A stretch of DNA of 64,000 nucleotides from Arthrobacter terrae (GTDB lineage: Bacteria > Actinomycetota > Actinomycetes > Actinomycetales > Micrococcaceae), in NCBI RefSeq assembly GCF_015708085.1, contig NZ_JADNYM010000011.1, positions 1 to 64,000 of the forward strand. The letters are read 5' to 3'. Positions 26,416-35,781 of the stretch are shown one piece after another (position 1 is the first letter of the stretch; each line of letters starts with the position of its first letter). Both the position numbers and the translations under genes were made by a program. The notes beneath the pieces are model-generated. The model was not told the origin of the DNA. It was given only the letters and a program-made list of their open reading frames with translations, and made no database searches.

Positions 26416-26871
26416 CTACCCCACTGGGCGGAACAAGGACGTGGTCAGCAGCAGATTCTTGTCCGGTCCGCTGACATCCCATTCGTAGTCGAGCCGGCGG
26501 GCTGAGACCACGTGGTAGGTGACCGTGTACGTGTCCGGTGCACACCCGTGCACGGTGGTCCACGTGCCGGCGGACAGATTCAGCGTATGGAAGAAGCGCC
26601 CGGCGGGAAAATAAATGTCCAGGGCGGCAGGCTCTGTGGTGGCTTGCAGCAGATATTCGCGGGTCGCTTTCCCGGTGTACGTCGGCCAGCTGATCGTGCC
26701 GTGTTCACGCTGCCGCAGCCCGCCGCCGTCGGGCTCGAAGTCGCCGGGTACAAACAGTACTGTCCCGTCGAAGCGCCCGCGGGACCCGCTGGAACGGTCC
26801 ACCAATGTGCGCTCAACCCGCCAGCTCCCGGCCAGATAGGCGCATAGATCGGCGACGGGTACAGGCTCCAC
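26416..26871 (-). CDS. DUF6314 family protein (tentative)
   Basis: A 151-aa soluble protein: DLCAYLAGSWRVERTLVDR at the start, GRFDGTVLFVP, LRQREHGTISWPTYTGKATREYLL, FFHTLNLS and VTYHVVSARRLDYEWDVSGP near the end. This pattern of a beta-rich lipocalin-like barrel with a SWRVER motif matches the DUF6314 family as I recall it. No catalytic residues are evident. It starts just beyond the 3' end of the tRNA gene, on the same strand. Confidence 0.7.
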   Translation of the reverse strand: MEPVPVADLCAYLAGSWRVERTLVDRSSGSRGRFDGTVLFVPGDFEPDGGGLRQREHGTISWPTYTGKATREYLLQATTEPAALDIYFPAGRFFHTLNLSAGTWTTVHGCAPDTYTVTYHVVSARRLDYEWDVSGPDKNLLLTTSLFRPVG

Positions 26872-26872
26872 G

Positions 26873-26946
26873 TGCGCGAGGCGGGATTCGAACCCGCGAC
26901 CTTCCCTTTAGGAGAGGGATGCTCTATCCTGCTGAGCTACTCACGC
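26873..26946 (-). tRNA. tRNA-Arg (anticodon CCT)
   Basis: Read on the minus strand, a full cloverleaf is seen. Acceptor arms GCGTGAG and CTCGCGC pair over seven positions with one G-U. The D arm is GCTC...GAGC, the anticodon stem TCCCT/AGGGA with loop CTCCTAA (anticodon CCT), and the T arm contains GGTTCGAAT. The discriminator is A and no CCA is encoded. It reads the rare AGG arginine codon. Confidence 0.97.
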
Positions 26947-27037
26947 CCGCACCGGTTAGGAACGTATTCGCAAACCTGTGCGGAAACTACCTTACCGGTT
27001 TCGGCACGATGTCTGTGGCCACGGCTAAAGTGAAACC

Positions 27038-27820
27038 GTGACCGAATCAGTTTCGCAGCCCGCAGCAGAGCCTCACCGGGAAGGCATGGCGGCAGCCGTG
27101 CCGCTGGCTGCCCTGTCCACGGCACAGCTGACCAGGACACGAACCCTGGTGGGGGCGTGGGCCAAAATCAGCATTCTGCAGTATTTCATTGCCGAAGCGG
27201 TGGTCATTGCCGCCTGGGCCGGGCCAACCGCCTACAGTCGCCGTTTCAATGTCATCAGTGACCTGGGTGCCGAATATTGCGGGGTATACAGCGGCCGGGC
27301 GGTGTGCTCGCCATTGCACCGGCTGATGGACGCCTCCTTCATAGTTCAGGGTCTGGCAATGATCATCGGCGCGGTGCTGCTGAGCTCGGTGCTCTTCCGG
27401 GTTGCCGGTAAACCGGGCCTGCCGGGTCTGCCGCCGGTCAGGGGCTGGCCCGTTGCCGTCCGCGCGCTGATCGGTGTGTCGGGGCTCGGCACCATTGTGG
27501 TGGGGCTGGTCCCGGAGGACACGATTTCCTCCCTGCACTATGCCGGGGCTGTGCTGTTCTTCATTGCGGGGGGCTTGTCGCTGGTGGTGCTTGGCTGGAA
27601 TTGGCGCCGACGGCGGCTGATCAGCGCATTCTTACTGCTCTGTGGCGTAGTGTCGTTGATTTCCACCGTGGTGTTCGCGCTGGTTCCCGGCATCGAAGTC
27701 GGAACGGTGGAGCGCCTGATGGCCTACCCGATCACGATCGGGCTGTCGGTGGTGGGCATGGTGATGGCCCGCGGATGCCAGCAGGCGCGGGCATCCGTCC
27801 GGGAGCACGCCCTCGCCTGA
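27038..27820 (+). CDS. DUF998 family membrane protein
   Basis: A 260-aa protein from a GTG start. After about 40 soluble residues it has six likely membrane helices. The conserved YSRRFNVISDLGAEYCG...VCSPLHRLMDASFIVQGLAMIIGA is the DUF998 pattern (SDLG near the first loop and a short extracytoplasmic Cys-containing segment). Later helices include LIGVSGLGTIVVGLVPED and HYAGAVLFFIAGGLSLVVL. DUF998 members are integral membrane proteins of unknown function. The start lies close to the tRNA 5' end, in the opposite direction. Confidence 0.85.
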   Translation: MTESVSQPAAEPHREGMAAAVPLAALSTAQLTRTRTLVGAWAKISILQYFIAEAVVIAAWAGPTAYSRRFNVISDLGAEYCGVYSGRAVCSPLHRLMDASFIVQGLAMIIGAVLLSSVLFRVAGKPGLPGLPPVRGWPVAVRALIGVSGLGTIVVGLVPEDTISSLHYAGAVLFFIAGGLSLVVLGWNWRRRRLISAFLLLCGVVSLISTVVFALVPGIEVGTVERLMAYPITIGLSVVGMVMARGCQQARASVREHALA

Positions 27821-27897
27821 GCGTGGCTCCGGCAGCGCTGGGAGAGGCCCCGGGCGGAAGGTGCCGGCCGCTTCGTTGTCACGGGCTCACCCCTGTC

Positions 27898-28614
27898 TCA
27901 CCGGCGGCCGCGAGGAGAGTTGCCGCCCGGAGAGCCGCCGTCGGGAGAAGCACTCGGACCGCCGTCGGGAGCAGCCTTAGCGCCGTTTGCGCGGCTGTGC
28001 CGCTTCCTGCCCCGGCCCAAAACGAGGGCGCAGCCACCTGCCAAGAGGGCCAGCGCCAGCAGTACCCACGACGAGACGACCAGGAAGCTGGTCAAGGCAA
28101 CCTGACCGCCGTCGGGCGTTCCATCCGCGAGCATGCTGTCGACAGCAACGTTTGCGCACAACTGCACGACGGCGAAGAGTACGGGGACGGCCCACAGCGC
28201 ACGTCTGAGGGCTGCCCGCCGGACGTTGAATGCGATCAGGATAATCCAGGTGAATCCGAAAACCAGCGGGAACAGCGTACCGGCCGTCTTGTGCACGAAC
28301 TGCAGCTGCCCCCGTGCGTCGGCATCCATCGAGCCGCGTAGCTGTTCAATGTAGGACAGGTCGAACCCGCCGATCAGAGAATCGGGCATGGGATGGCCGT
28401 TGGAGAGCTGGGTCATCTGCTCGAGCGTGAGCAGGTGGAAGTACCAGAAGAGGAAGGCGGTGGCCACGCTGGCGGCTATCAAAATGAGATTGCCGTTTCC
28501 GCCCCCTTCAGCCACAGCAGCAGGGGAGCCTGGTCGGGCGAGGACTCCGGGCTGGGTGAGGCTGGTTGCCGGACCACCGTGTTTGGCAGCGCGCTGCGCG
28601 GGAGTTTTGGCCAT
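27898..28614 (-). CDS. Hypothetical four-helix membrane protein
   Basis: From the ATG complementary to 28612-28614 (MAKTPAQRAAKHGG) the product is 238 aa. Predicted membrane segments are near residues 45-63 (NLILIAASVATAFLFWYFH), 115-135 (TLFPLVFGFTWIILIAF), 145-165 (ALWAVPVLFAVVQLCANVAV) and 178-205 (FLVVSSWVLLALALLAGGCALVL). The C-terminus is a basic and Gly/Ser/Pro-rich tail with duplicated PDGG units. I recognise no family. It converges with the DUF998 gene and is divergent from the phosphatase gene. Confidence 0.75.
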   Translation of the reverse strand: MAKTPAQRAAKHGGPATSLTQPGVLARPGSPAAVAEGGGNGNLILIAASVATAFLFWYFHLLTLEQMTQLSNGHPMPDSLIGGFDLSYIEQLRGSMDADARGQLQFVHKTAGTLFPLVFGFTWIILIAFNVRRAALRRALWAVPVLFAVVQLCANVAVDSMLADGTPDGGQVALTSFLVVSSWVLLALALLAGGCALVLGRGRKRHSRANGAKAAPDGGPSASPDGGSPGGNSPRGRR

Positions 28615-28664
28615 GGCTCCATTATCCACTCGGATGGGAAAGACCTTATCGGTAGGCTGGGCCC

Positions 28665-29597
28665 ATGGCCTCCAAATCCGCTCCGTCTGATAATTCCGCC
28701 GCACTGGACTCCGCCGCACTCGACTCCGCCACCCTGGACCCCGCCACCCTGGACCCCGCGCGCACAGATTTGGAGCTGGCTGCGGAGTTGGTCCGCCGCG
28801 CGGGTGCACTGGCGCGGCGGATGCGCGCCGACGGGCTGCTTGCCGAGCAGAAATCATCCGTTTCCGATGTTGTAACAGCCGCCGATCGCGCGGCGGAGAG
28901 TTTTATCGTGGAGCAGCTGCGCCGCTGCCGTCCCGCGGACGGCATTCTGGGGGAGGAAGGCGCAGCGCATCCGGGATCAAGCGGCCGTACCTGGGTGATC
29001 GACCCGGTGGACGGGACCTACAACTTCCTCAGCGGATCCACCTATTGGTGCTCGGCCCTTGCCCTGAAGCTGGACGGTGTCCCTTCCGGCGGACCTGCCG
29101 GCGGACCTGCTGACGGACCTGCCGGCCCAGGGACGGCCCCGGATCCGGATGTACTCGTGGGCGCAATCTACCAGCCGGAGGAGGACAAACTCTGGCTGGG
29201 CGGGGTGGATCACCCGGCAACGCTGAACGGACGGCTGTTACCGCCGCCGTCGAACGCCGGCATTGGCCAGCTAAGCGCCGGCACCTACATTCACCCGTCC
29301 TGGCTGGTGCAGCCTCATGCGGCGATGCCTTGGCACGCCGCCGCGATCCTGCCCGCCACGATCCGCATGCTCGGTTCCGGATCCTGCGATTTGGGCCGCG
29401 TGGCGGACGGGCAGCTGGGCTGCTGGTTCCAGCACAGCTGCCCCGAATGGGACTGGCTGCCGGGGAAGGCAATTGTCCAGGCAGCTGGCGGCACCACCGC
29501 CGTCGTGCGGGTCAATGGCCTGGATTGGTGTATCGGCGGAGGCCCGACGGCGGTCCGGGAAGTAGCTGCGGCGCTGCGGTCCGGGGCGCTGGACTGA
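28665..29597 (+). CDS. Inositol monophosphatase family protein
   Basis: A 310-aa product of the Mg2+-dependent IMPase/HisN/CysQ superfamily. Motif 1 is GILGEEGAAH, motif 2 WVIDPVDGTYNFLSG, and the C-terminal metal ligand lies in CPEWDWLPGKAIVQAAGG. It could act on inositol phosphate, histidinol phosphate or another phosphoester; the motifs alone do not decide. The N-terminus contains four 15-bp repeats (28695-28754) and a second Gly/Pro-rich repeat lies after the LKLDG segment (about residue 145), both absent from typical family members. Confidence 0.9.
   Translation: MASKSAPSDNSAALDSAALDSATLDPATLDPARTDLELAAELVRRAGALARRMRADGLLAEQKSSVSDVVTAADRAAESFIVEQLRRCRPADGILGEEGAAHPGSSGRTWVIDPVDGTYNFLSGSTYWCSALALKLDGVPSGGPAGGPADGPAGPGTAPDPDVLVGAIYQPEEDKLWLGGVDHPATLNGRLLPPPSNAGIGQLSAGTYIHPSWLVQPHAAMPWHAAAILPATIRMLGSGSCDLGRVADGQLGCWFQHSCPEWDWLPGKAIVQAAGGTTAVVRVNGLDWCIGGGPTAVREVAAALRSGALD
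28695..28754 (+). repeat. Four 15-bp tandem units near the 5' end of the phosphatase gene
   Basis: Units TCCGCCGCACTGGAC, TCCGCCGCACTCGAC, TCCGCCACCCTGGAC and CCCGCCACCCTGGAC are consecutive and encode pentapeptides SAALD, SAALD, SATLD, PATLD ahead of the first conserved helix. Confidence 0.9.
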
Positions 29598-29657
29598 GTC
29601 TGCAGGCCGGCTGCGGTGCCGAAGTGCCGCGCCGTCTGCAGGCCGGCTGCGGTGCCG
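29598..29657. repeat. 24-bp direct repeat between phosphatase and pcrA
   Basis: A 24-base segment beginning GTCTGCAGGCCGG at 29598-29621 recurs exactly at 29634-29657 with 12 bases between the copies. It overlaps the phosphatase stop codon by one base and lies about 50 bp before the pcrA start. Confidence 0.85.
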
Positions 29658-29710
29658 CTGGACCGTAGCGAAGGTCCGTGTCAGGGGCAGCGATTAGACT
29701 TGATATCACC

Positions 29711-32125
29711 ATGGATATGTTGTTTGACCCTCGCCCCACGCCCCAGCCGTCCACCTCTGCCCCGGCCCTGCCTAGTGCCGTGGACCTGCTCGTCGGGCTT
29801 AACCCCGAGCAGGAACTGGCCGTACGGCACACCGGTTCGCCGCTGCTGATTGTCGCTGGCGCCGGATCGGGGAAGACGCGGGTGCTCAGCCATCGGATTG
29901 CTTATCTGCTGGCCACGGGCAAGGCGCATCCGGGACAGATTCTGGCCATTACCTTCACCAATAAGGCCGCCGCGGAAATGCGCGAACGGATCGGTTCGCT
30001 GGTCGGTGAACGGGCCAAGAGCATGTGGATCTCAACGTTCCACTCGTCCTGCGTGCGGATTCTACGTCGCGAGGCCGGTAACGTGGGGCTGAACTCCAAC
30101 TTCTCTATCTATGATTCAGCCGATTCACTGCGGCTGATTACGCTGGTGGCCAAGGGACTAAACTTGGATCCGAAACGGTTCGCCCCGAAAGCGATCCAGC
30201 ACAAAATTTCGGCACTGAAAAACGAGCTCATTGATGATGATGAGTATTCGACCGAGGCTAATCATAGTGATCCCTTTGAGCAAGCGGTTTCCGAGGTCTA
30301 TCAGGGGTACACCCAGCGCCTGCGCCAGGCCAACGCCATGGACTTCGACGATCTGATTGCCCAGACCGTCTACATTTTCCGGGCCTTCCCGGGCGTCGCG
30401 GATTATTACCGCAGGCGTTTCCGGCACGTTCTGGTCGACGAGTACCAGGACACCAACCATGCCCAATATGCGTTGGTGCGCGAGTTGACCCTGCCGGTGG
30501 AGGACGGCATCCTGGCGCCTTCCCCGGCGGAACTGACGGTGGTGGGGGATTCGGATCAGTCCATCTATGCGTTCCGCGGAGCCGATATCCGCAATATTGT
30601 GGAGTTCGCCAAGGATTACCCGGCGGCGCAGACCATTAAGTTGGAGCAGAATTACCGGTCCACGCAAAACATCCTCAGCGCCGCCAATGCGGTGATTTCG
30701 CGGAACCCGAACCGGCCCGAGAAGCGGCTGTGGACTGCCGAGGGCGACGGCGAGAAGATCGTCGGCTACGTTGCTGAGAACGAGCACGAGGAAGCACGCT
30801 TCATCGCGGAGGAAATCGACAGGCTGCAGGATGAGTCTGAGCTGCGTCCCGGCGATGTTGCAATCTTCTACCGCACCAACGCGCAATCGCGCTCTATCGA
30901 GGAAATTCTGCTGCGGGTGGGACTTCCGTACAAGGTGGTCGGCGGCACACGGTTCTATGAACGCAGGGAAATCAAGGACGCACTGGCCTATCTGCGGGTG
31001 CTGGTAAATGCCGATGACGACATAAACCTGCGGCGGATTGTGAACGAACCAAAGCGCGGCATCGGGGATCGGGCTGAAGCAGCGGTAGCCGCTTTGGCGC
31101 AACGGGACCGGATCTCCTTCATGGCCGCCCTGCGGAGGGCCGATGAGGCGCCGGCGATGGCCACCAGGAGCGTGAACGCGGTGGCCGGATTTGTGAAACT
31201 AATGGATGATCTGGCCGTTGTTGCGGCCGGATCCGGCGCGGCCGCCGCGTTGGAAGCTGTGCTGGAACAGACCGGGTACCTGGCCGGGCTGCGGGCCAGC
31301 ACAGATCCTCAGGACGAGTCCCGGGTGGAGAACCTCGCGGAACTGATTGCCGTGGTGCGCGAATACGAGCGGGACCATCCGGAGGGAACCCTCGGCGAAT
31401 TCCTGGAGCAGGTCTCCCTGGTCGCGGACGCCGATCAGATCCCGGTTGCCCCGGGAGGAACGGCGGCAGAAGCGGCAGCGGCGGTGGCCGAGGCCAAGCG
31501 GCTGGGCGTTGTCACGCTGATGACGCTGCACACCGCGAAGGGCCTGGAGTTTCCCGTGGTGTTCCTGACCGGAATGGAACACGGTATTTTTCCGCACTCG
31601 CGCTCGGCCTCGGATCCCGCCGAGCTGGCGGAGGAACGCCGCCTTGCCTATGTGGGCCTGACGCGTGCCCGCAAGCGCCTGTACCTGACGCGGGCGGAGG
31701 TCCGCAGCCTCTGGGGGCAAAGCCAGTACAACCCGGCGAGCCAGTTTATTGAGGAAGTTCCGGCCGAGTTGATCCAATGGAAGCGCGAAGGCACCGTCCG
31801 GACCATTTCCCCGGGCGGTTTTTCCGAGGGATTCGGTGCAAACCGCTACGGCGGTTCCTTCTGGGGAGCGGGCAGCTCCATGGGCGGCCGGGACTCCGGG
31901 CAGCTCCCGCCGAGCATTTCGGCCCGCAGCGCAGCCGGCAGGGTGCAGCCGCAGAAGGAGGTGGTCGCCGTCTCTGTGGGGGACAAGGTCAATCACACCA
32001 GCTTCGGCAACGGCACGGTGCTCTCGGTGGAGGGTGCCGGAGATAAGACGGTGGCAAAGGTGAAGTTCGACGTCGGCGAGAAGCGCCTGCTGCTGCGTTA
32101 TGCGCCGTTGACAAAAGCCGTGTGA
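29711..32125 (+). CDS. pcrA: UvrD/PcrA-type DNA helicase
   Basis: The 804-aa product starts at the ATG at 29711. Superfamily 1A motifs in order: LNPEQELAV (Q motif), VAGAGSGKT (Walker A, residues 48-56), TFTNKAAAEM, VLVDEYQDTN (DExx box), VVGDSDQSIYAFRGAD, QNYRSTQNIL, TLHTAKGLEFPVVFLTG and YVGLTRARKRLYLT. The C-terminal tail GDKVNHTSFGNGTVLSV is the PcrA-type RNA-polymerase-binding Tudor-like module. It unwinds DNA 3'-5' in excision repair and plasmid or rolling-circle replication. It stands just upstream of sucCD. Confidence 0.96.
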   Translation: MDMLFDPRPTPQPSTSAPALPSAVDLLVGLNPEQELAVRHTGSPLLIVAGAGSGKTRVLSHRIAYLLATGKAHPGQILAITFTNKAAAEMRERIGSLVGERAKSMWISTFHSSCVRILRREAGNVGLNSNFSIYDSADSLRLITLVAKGLNLDPKRFAPKAIQHKISALKNELIDDDEYSTEANHSDPFEQAVSEVYQGYTQRLRQANAMDFDDLIAQTVYIFRAFPGVADYYRRRFRHVLVDEYQDTNHAQYALVRELTLPVEDGILAPSPAELTVVGDSDQSIYAFRGADIRNIVEFAKDYPAAQTIKLEQNYRSTQNILSAANAVISRNPNRPEKRLWTAEGDGEKIVGYVAENEHEEARFIAEEIDRLQDESELRPGDVAIFYRTNAQSRSIEEILLRVGLPYKVVGGTRFYERREIKDALAYLRVLVNADDDINLRRIVNEPKRGIGDRAEAAVAALAQRDRISFMAALRRADEAPAMATRSVNAVAGFVKLMDDLAVVAAGSGAAAALEAVLEQTGYLAGLRASTDPQDESRVENLAELIAVVREYERDHPEGTLGEFLEQVSLVADADQIPVAPGGTAAEAAAAVAEAKRLGVVTLMTLHTAKGLEFPVVFLTGMEHGIFPHSRSASDPAELAEERRLAYVGLTRARKRLYLTRAEVRSLWGQSQYNPASQFIEEVPAELIQWKREGTVRTISPGGFSEGFGANRYGGSFWGAGSSMGGRDSGQLPPSISARSAAGRVQPQKEVVAVSVGDKVNHTSFGNGTVLSVEGAGDKTVAKVKFDVGEKRLLLRYAPLTKAV

Positions 32126-32325
32126 CGCATGCAGGCGGCGGCTGCGCATAGCAGCCCGTGTGTGCTTTCCCACTAAACGGGTAGTCTGTAACCGGTGGAC
32201 CGCAGCCCTGGACTAAAGTTCCAGTGGGGTAGCGGGTCTGTTTTCCGTCGCCGGAAGAGCAGACCGGGCGCTCCGCAGTCGCAAGATTGAAATGAACACT
32301 ACTTCGACGTAGAAGGACGCAACCT

Positions 32326-33495
32326 GTGGACCTGTTTGAATATCAGGCGCGCGATATGTTTGAGGCGCACGGTGTCCCCGTGCTTGCCGGCATCGTGGCG
32401 CACACCCCGGAAGAGGCCAAAGCGGCTGCCGAGAAAATTGGCGGCGTTACGGTTGTCAAGGCTCAGGTAAAGGTTGGCGGCCGCGGAAAAGCCGGCGGCG
32501 TCAAGGTCGCCAAGACCGCTGATGAAGCATTCGAGCACGCAACCGCGATTCTCGGCATGGATATCAAGGGCCACACGGTCAACACCGTCATGATCGCCCA
32601 GGGTGCAGACATCGCCGAGGAGTTTTACTTCTCCGTCCTGCTGGACCGCGCCAACCGCAACTACCTGGCCATGTGCTCGGTGGAAGGCGGCGTGGAGATT
32701 GAGGTCCTGGCCGTCGAGCGCCCCGACGCGCTGGCAAAGGTTGCCGTTGACCCCGAGGTCGGTATTGATCAGGCCAAGGCCAACGAGATCGTTGAGACCG
32801 CCGGGTTCTCCGCTGAGCTGGCACCCAAGGTCGCTGCCGTGATCATCAAGCTGTGGGACGTCTTCAAGAAAGAAGACGCCACGCTCGTGGAGGTCAACCC
32901 GCTGGTGCGCACCGGCGCCGGCGACATCCTGGCACTGGACGGCAAGGTCTCCCTCGACGAAAACGCCGACTTCCGCCACCCGGGCCACCTTGCCCTGGAG
33001 GACGCCGCCGCGGCCGACCCGCTCGAGGCCAAGGCCAAGGCCGCAAACCTGAACTACGTCAAGCTCGACGGCGAGGTAGGCGTGATCGGAAACGGCGCCG
33101 GCCTGGTCATGTCCACGCTCGACGTCGTCGCCTACGCCGGCGAGGGCCACGGCGGCGTCAAGCCCGCCAACTTCCTGGACATCGGCGGGGGAGCGTCCGC
33201 AGAGGTTATGGCTGCCGGCCTTGACGTCATCCTCAACGACCCGCAGGTCAAGAGCGTGTTCGTGAACGTCTTCGGCGGCATCACCGCCTGTGACGCCGTC
33301 GCCAAGGGCATCGTTGGTGCACTGGCCGAGCTGGGCTCCGCCGCGAACAAGCCGCTGGTTGTCCGCCTTGACGGCAATAATGTTGAGGAAGGCCGCCGCA
33401 TCCTCAACGAGGCCAACCACCCGTTGGTCACCCTGGCCGCCACGATGGACGAGGGCGCCGACAAGGCTGCCGAGCTCGCCAACGCTTCGAAGTAG
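32326..33495 (+). CDS. sucC: Succinyl-CoA synthetase, beta subunit
   Basis: A 389-aa ADP-forming subunit starting at a GTG behind AGAAGGAC with the classic [19 protein letters not shown]. An ATP-grasp domain follows ([41 protein letters not shown]), then the CoA-ligase domain with [25 protein letters not shown] and [13 protein letters not shown]. With SucD it interconverts succinyl-CoA and succinate in the TCA cycle. The gap to sucD is 12 bp. Confidence 0.97.
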   Translation: MDLFEYQARDMFEAHGVPVLAGIVAHTPEEAKAAAEKIGGVTVVKAQVKVGGRGKAGGVKVAKTADEAFEHATAILGMDIKGHTVNTVMIAQGADIAEEFYFSVLLDRANRNYLAMCSVEGGVEIEVLAVERPDALAKVAVDPEVGIDQAKANEIVETAGFSAELAPKVAAVIIKLWDVFKKEDATLVEVNPLVRTGAGDILALDGKVSLDENADFRHPGHLALEDAAAADPLEAKAKAANLNYVKLDGEVGVIGNGAGLVMSTLDVVAYAGEGHGGVKPANFLDIGGGASAEVMAAGLDVILNDPQVKSVFVNVFGGITACDAVAKGIVGALAELGSAANKPLVVRLDGNNVEEGRRILNEANHPLVTLAATMDEGADKAAELANASK

Positions 33496-33507
33496 AGGTT
33501 TGCAGAT

Positions 33508-34410
33508 ATGTCTATCTTCTTGAACAAAGATTCCAAGGTCATCGTCCAGGGCATCACCGGCGGCGAAGGCACCAAGCACACCGCCCTGATGCTCAAGGCC
33601 GGAACCCAGGTTGTTGGCGGCGTGAACGCACGCAAGGCCGGTACCACCGTCAAGCACGGCGATGTTGAACTGCCGGTTTTCGCTACGGTTGCCGAAGCCA
33701 TTGAAAAGACCTCCGCTGACGTTTCCATAGTCTTCGTACCGCCGGCCTTCACCAAGGACGCCGTCGTCGAAGCCATCGAAGCTGGCATAGGCCTCGTTGT
33801 TGTCATTACCGAAGGCGTGCCCGTCCAGGACTCCGCCGAGTTCTGGGCACTGGCCCAGTCCAAGGTTGACGCTTCCGGCCAGCAGGTAACCCGCATCATC
33901 GGGCCGAACTGCCCCGGCGTCATCACCCCCGGTGAGGCCCTGGTTGGTATCACGCCGAACAACATCACGGGCAAGGGGCCCATCGGTCTGGTCTCCAAGT
34001 CCGGCACGCTGACCTACCAGATGATGTTCGAACTGCGTGACCTGGGCTTCTCTACCGCCATCGGCATCGGCGGGGACCCCGTCATCGGGACCACGCACAT
34101 CGATGCGCTGGCGGCCTTCGAGGCAGACCCGGAGACCAAGGCCATCGTGATGATCGGTGAAATCGGCGGTGACGCCGAAGAGCGCGCGGCCGAGTACATC
34201 AAGGCCCACGTCACGAAGCCCGTTGTTGGCTACGTCGCCGGCTTCACCGCCCCCGAGGGCAAGACCATGGGCCATGCCGGCGCCATCGTCTCCGGTTCGG
34301 CCGGAACGGCGCAGGCCAAGAAAGAAGCTCTCGAAGCTGCCGGAGTCAAGGTCGGCAAGACGCCGTCCGAGACGGCCACCCTGCTGCGCGAGGTTTACGC
34401 CGCCCTGTAA
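33508..34410 (+). CDS. sucD: Succinyl-CoA synthetase, alpha subunit
   Basis: A 300-aa CoA-binding subunit: [20 protein letters not shown] at the start, [37 protein letters not shown] and the active-site [12 protein letters not shown], whose histidine is phosphorylated in catalysis. It lies directly after sucC in the same operon and is followed by a strong terminator. Confidence 0.97.
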   Translation: MSIFLNKDSKVIVQGITGGEGTKHTALMLKAGTQVVGGVNARKAGTTVKHGDVELPVFATVAEAIEKTSADVSIVFVPPAFTKDAVVEAIEAGIGLVVVITEGVPVQDSAEFWALAQSKVDASGQQVTRIIGPNCPGVITPGEALVGITPNNITGKGPIGLVSKSGTLTYQMMFELRDLGFSTAIGIGGDPVIGTTHIDALAAFEADPETKAIVMIGEIGGDAEERAAEYIKAHVTKPVVGYVAGFTAPEGKTMGHAGAIVSGSAGTAQAKKEALEAAGVKVGKTPSETATLLREVYAAL

Positions 34411-34443
34411 TTTAGCCAGGGCAAGCGTGGACACCGCACGCTA

Positions 34444-34487
34444 AAACCCCCGCTGTCCGCCGTATTCCGGCTGGACTGCGGGGGTTT
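34444..34487 (+). terminator. Strong terminator after sucCD
   Basis: AAACCCCCGC (34444-34453) pairs with GCGGGGGTTT (34478-34487); the inner segment also pairs (GTCCGCC with GGCTGGAC). It lies about 33 bases after the sucD stop. Confidence 0.85.
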
Positions 34488-34566
34488 CGCGTATACAGTG
34501 TCGGGACATGGTCGGGACATGGTCGGGACGGCGACAATCCCCGCGGACTGCCAGTAGGCTGTACCG

Positions 34567-35742
34567 GTGAATGCTCCGATCCCGACCAAGCCCCGAAGCA
34601 TTGAAGTCGCTGACCTGGTTAGGTTCGACGCTCTGGTGGAAGCCGGTGCCACGAGCATGCACGGGTGGCACCTGCAGTCCTTGGAGCTGCGCGGCCGGAC
34701 AGCGGCCCTGGCCCGGATGGAGGCGGCCGGCGCGGTATTTCTTGGCTGCAGCTTCGCCGCCGGTGCGGAGTCAGATCTTCGTTCCCGCGGCGCCTTGATC
34801 TTTCCTTTCCTTCCCGGAGTTCCCTTTGACTCGTACCGGGGCCGTCTTTACACCGGAGCGGAACTGTATGCCGGTGTCAAGACCAGCACCTATGAGCAGA
34901 CGCTCGACGCCCGCGTCTATCAGTGGACCTTGCGGGCCGGTGCCCATCCCGGGCTGGATGCCACACTCGCCACGGCCATGCACGACCATGCGATCGGCAG
35001 TGCGCTCGATGAGCTCCTCGGCAACACTCTGCCGGGCACCTCAACCGCGGCCCGTGGCGGGCTCGCGGGGCGGAAACTGGTGGGAGTGATGGGCGGGCAC
35101 GCCGCAGTCCGGGGCAGCAAGGAGTACGACGACGCCGCCCGCCTCGGCAGGCTGCTGGCGCGGTCGGGATTTGTGGTCACCACCGGCGGCGGCCCGGGCG
35201 CCATGGAGGCGGGGAATCTGGGCGCTTACCTCAGCGCGCACGACGTCGGCGCTCTCGACGGTGCGTTGGCATCCCTGGCGGCAGTTCCAAGGTTCCGCCC
35301 ATCGGTCTCGAGGTGGGCAGCCGCTGCCCTCGCCGTCGTCGACCGTTATCCCCGGGGAACCGCGAACCTGGGTATTCCGACATGGTTTTATGGTCACGAG
35401 CCGCCAAATGTTTTTGCCACTGGGATAGCGAAGTTTTTTGCCAATTCCATTAGGGAAGCGGTGCTGCTCAGCCGTTGCACGGGTGGCATTGTCTTCCTTC
35501 CGGGGGCCGCCGGAACCGTGCAGGAGATTTTTCAGGACGCGTGCGAAAACTACTACGCTGCACCCGAAGCGGTGGCACCGATGATCCTGGTCGGCCAGGA
35601 GTACTGGGAAAAGACTCTTCCAGTTTGGCCCCTGCTCCAGCGGTTGGCCAAGGGTCGGGGCATGGAAGGCCACCTGCACCTGGTCGAAACGCCCGATGAC
35701 GCGTTGGCGGTCCTCAGGCGGCCCGTTGGCCCCGGGTTGTAG
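34567..35742 (+). CDS. LOG-family Rossmann-fold nucleotide-binding protein
   Basis: A 391-aa protein from a GTG start. About 160 N-terminal residues of unknown function precede a lysine-decarboxylase-like (LOG) domain with LVGVMGGHAAVRGSKEYDDAARLGRLLA, the TTGGGPGAMEAGN motif and the PGAAGTVQEIF motif. LOG domains release free cytokinin bases from their ribosyl monophosphates, or bind nucleotides. The long N-terminal extension and the insertion between the two motifs set it apart from the approximately 190-aa cytokinin-activating LOG. It converges with the cupin gene. Confidence 0.85.
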   Translation: MNAPIPTKPRSIEVADLVRFDALVEAGATSMHGWHLQSLELRGRTAALARMEAAGAVFLGCSFAAGAESDLRSRGALIFPFLPGVPFDSYRGRLYTGAELYAGVKTSTYEQTLDARVYQWTLRAGAHPGLDATLATAMHDHAIGSALDELLGNTLPGTSTAARGGLAGRKLVGVMGGHAAVRGSKEYDDAARLGRLLARSGFVVTTGGGPGAMEAGNLGAYLSAHDVGALDGALASLAAVPRFRPSVSRWAAAALAVVDRYPRGTANLGIPTWFYGHEPPNVFATGIAKFFANSIREAVLLSRCTGGIVFLPGAAGTVQEIFQDACENYYAAPEAVAPMILVGQEYWEKTLPVWPLLQRLAKGRGMEGHLHLVETPDDALAVLRRPVGPGL

Positions 35743-35781
35743 ATTCCGGGCCGGGGACTGCACCGCACTGCGGCTGAGGAG

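Noticed and set aside
32299-34434. Very long open frame (about 711 codons) on the minus strand
   Set aside because: It lies exactly opposite sucC and sucD, whose sequences are unmistakable. High-GC codon bias leaves few stops on the antisense strand; the antisense product shows no domain.
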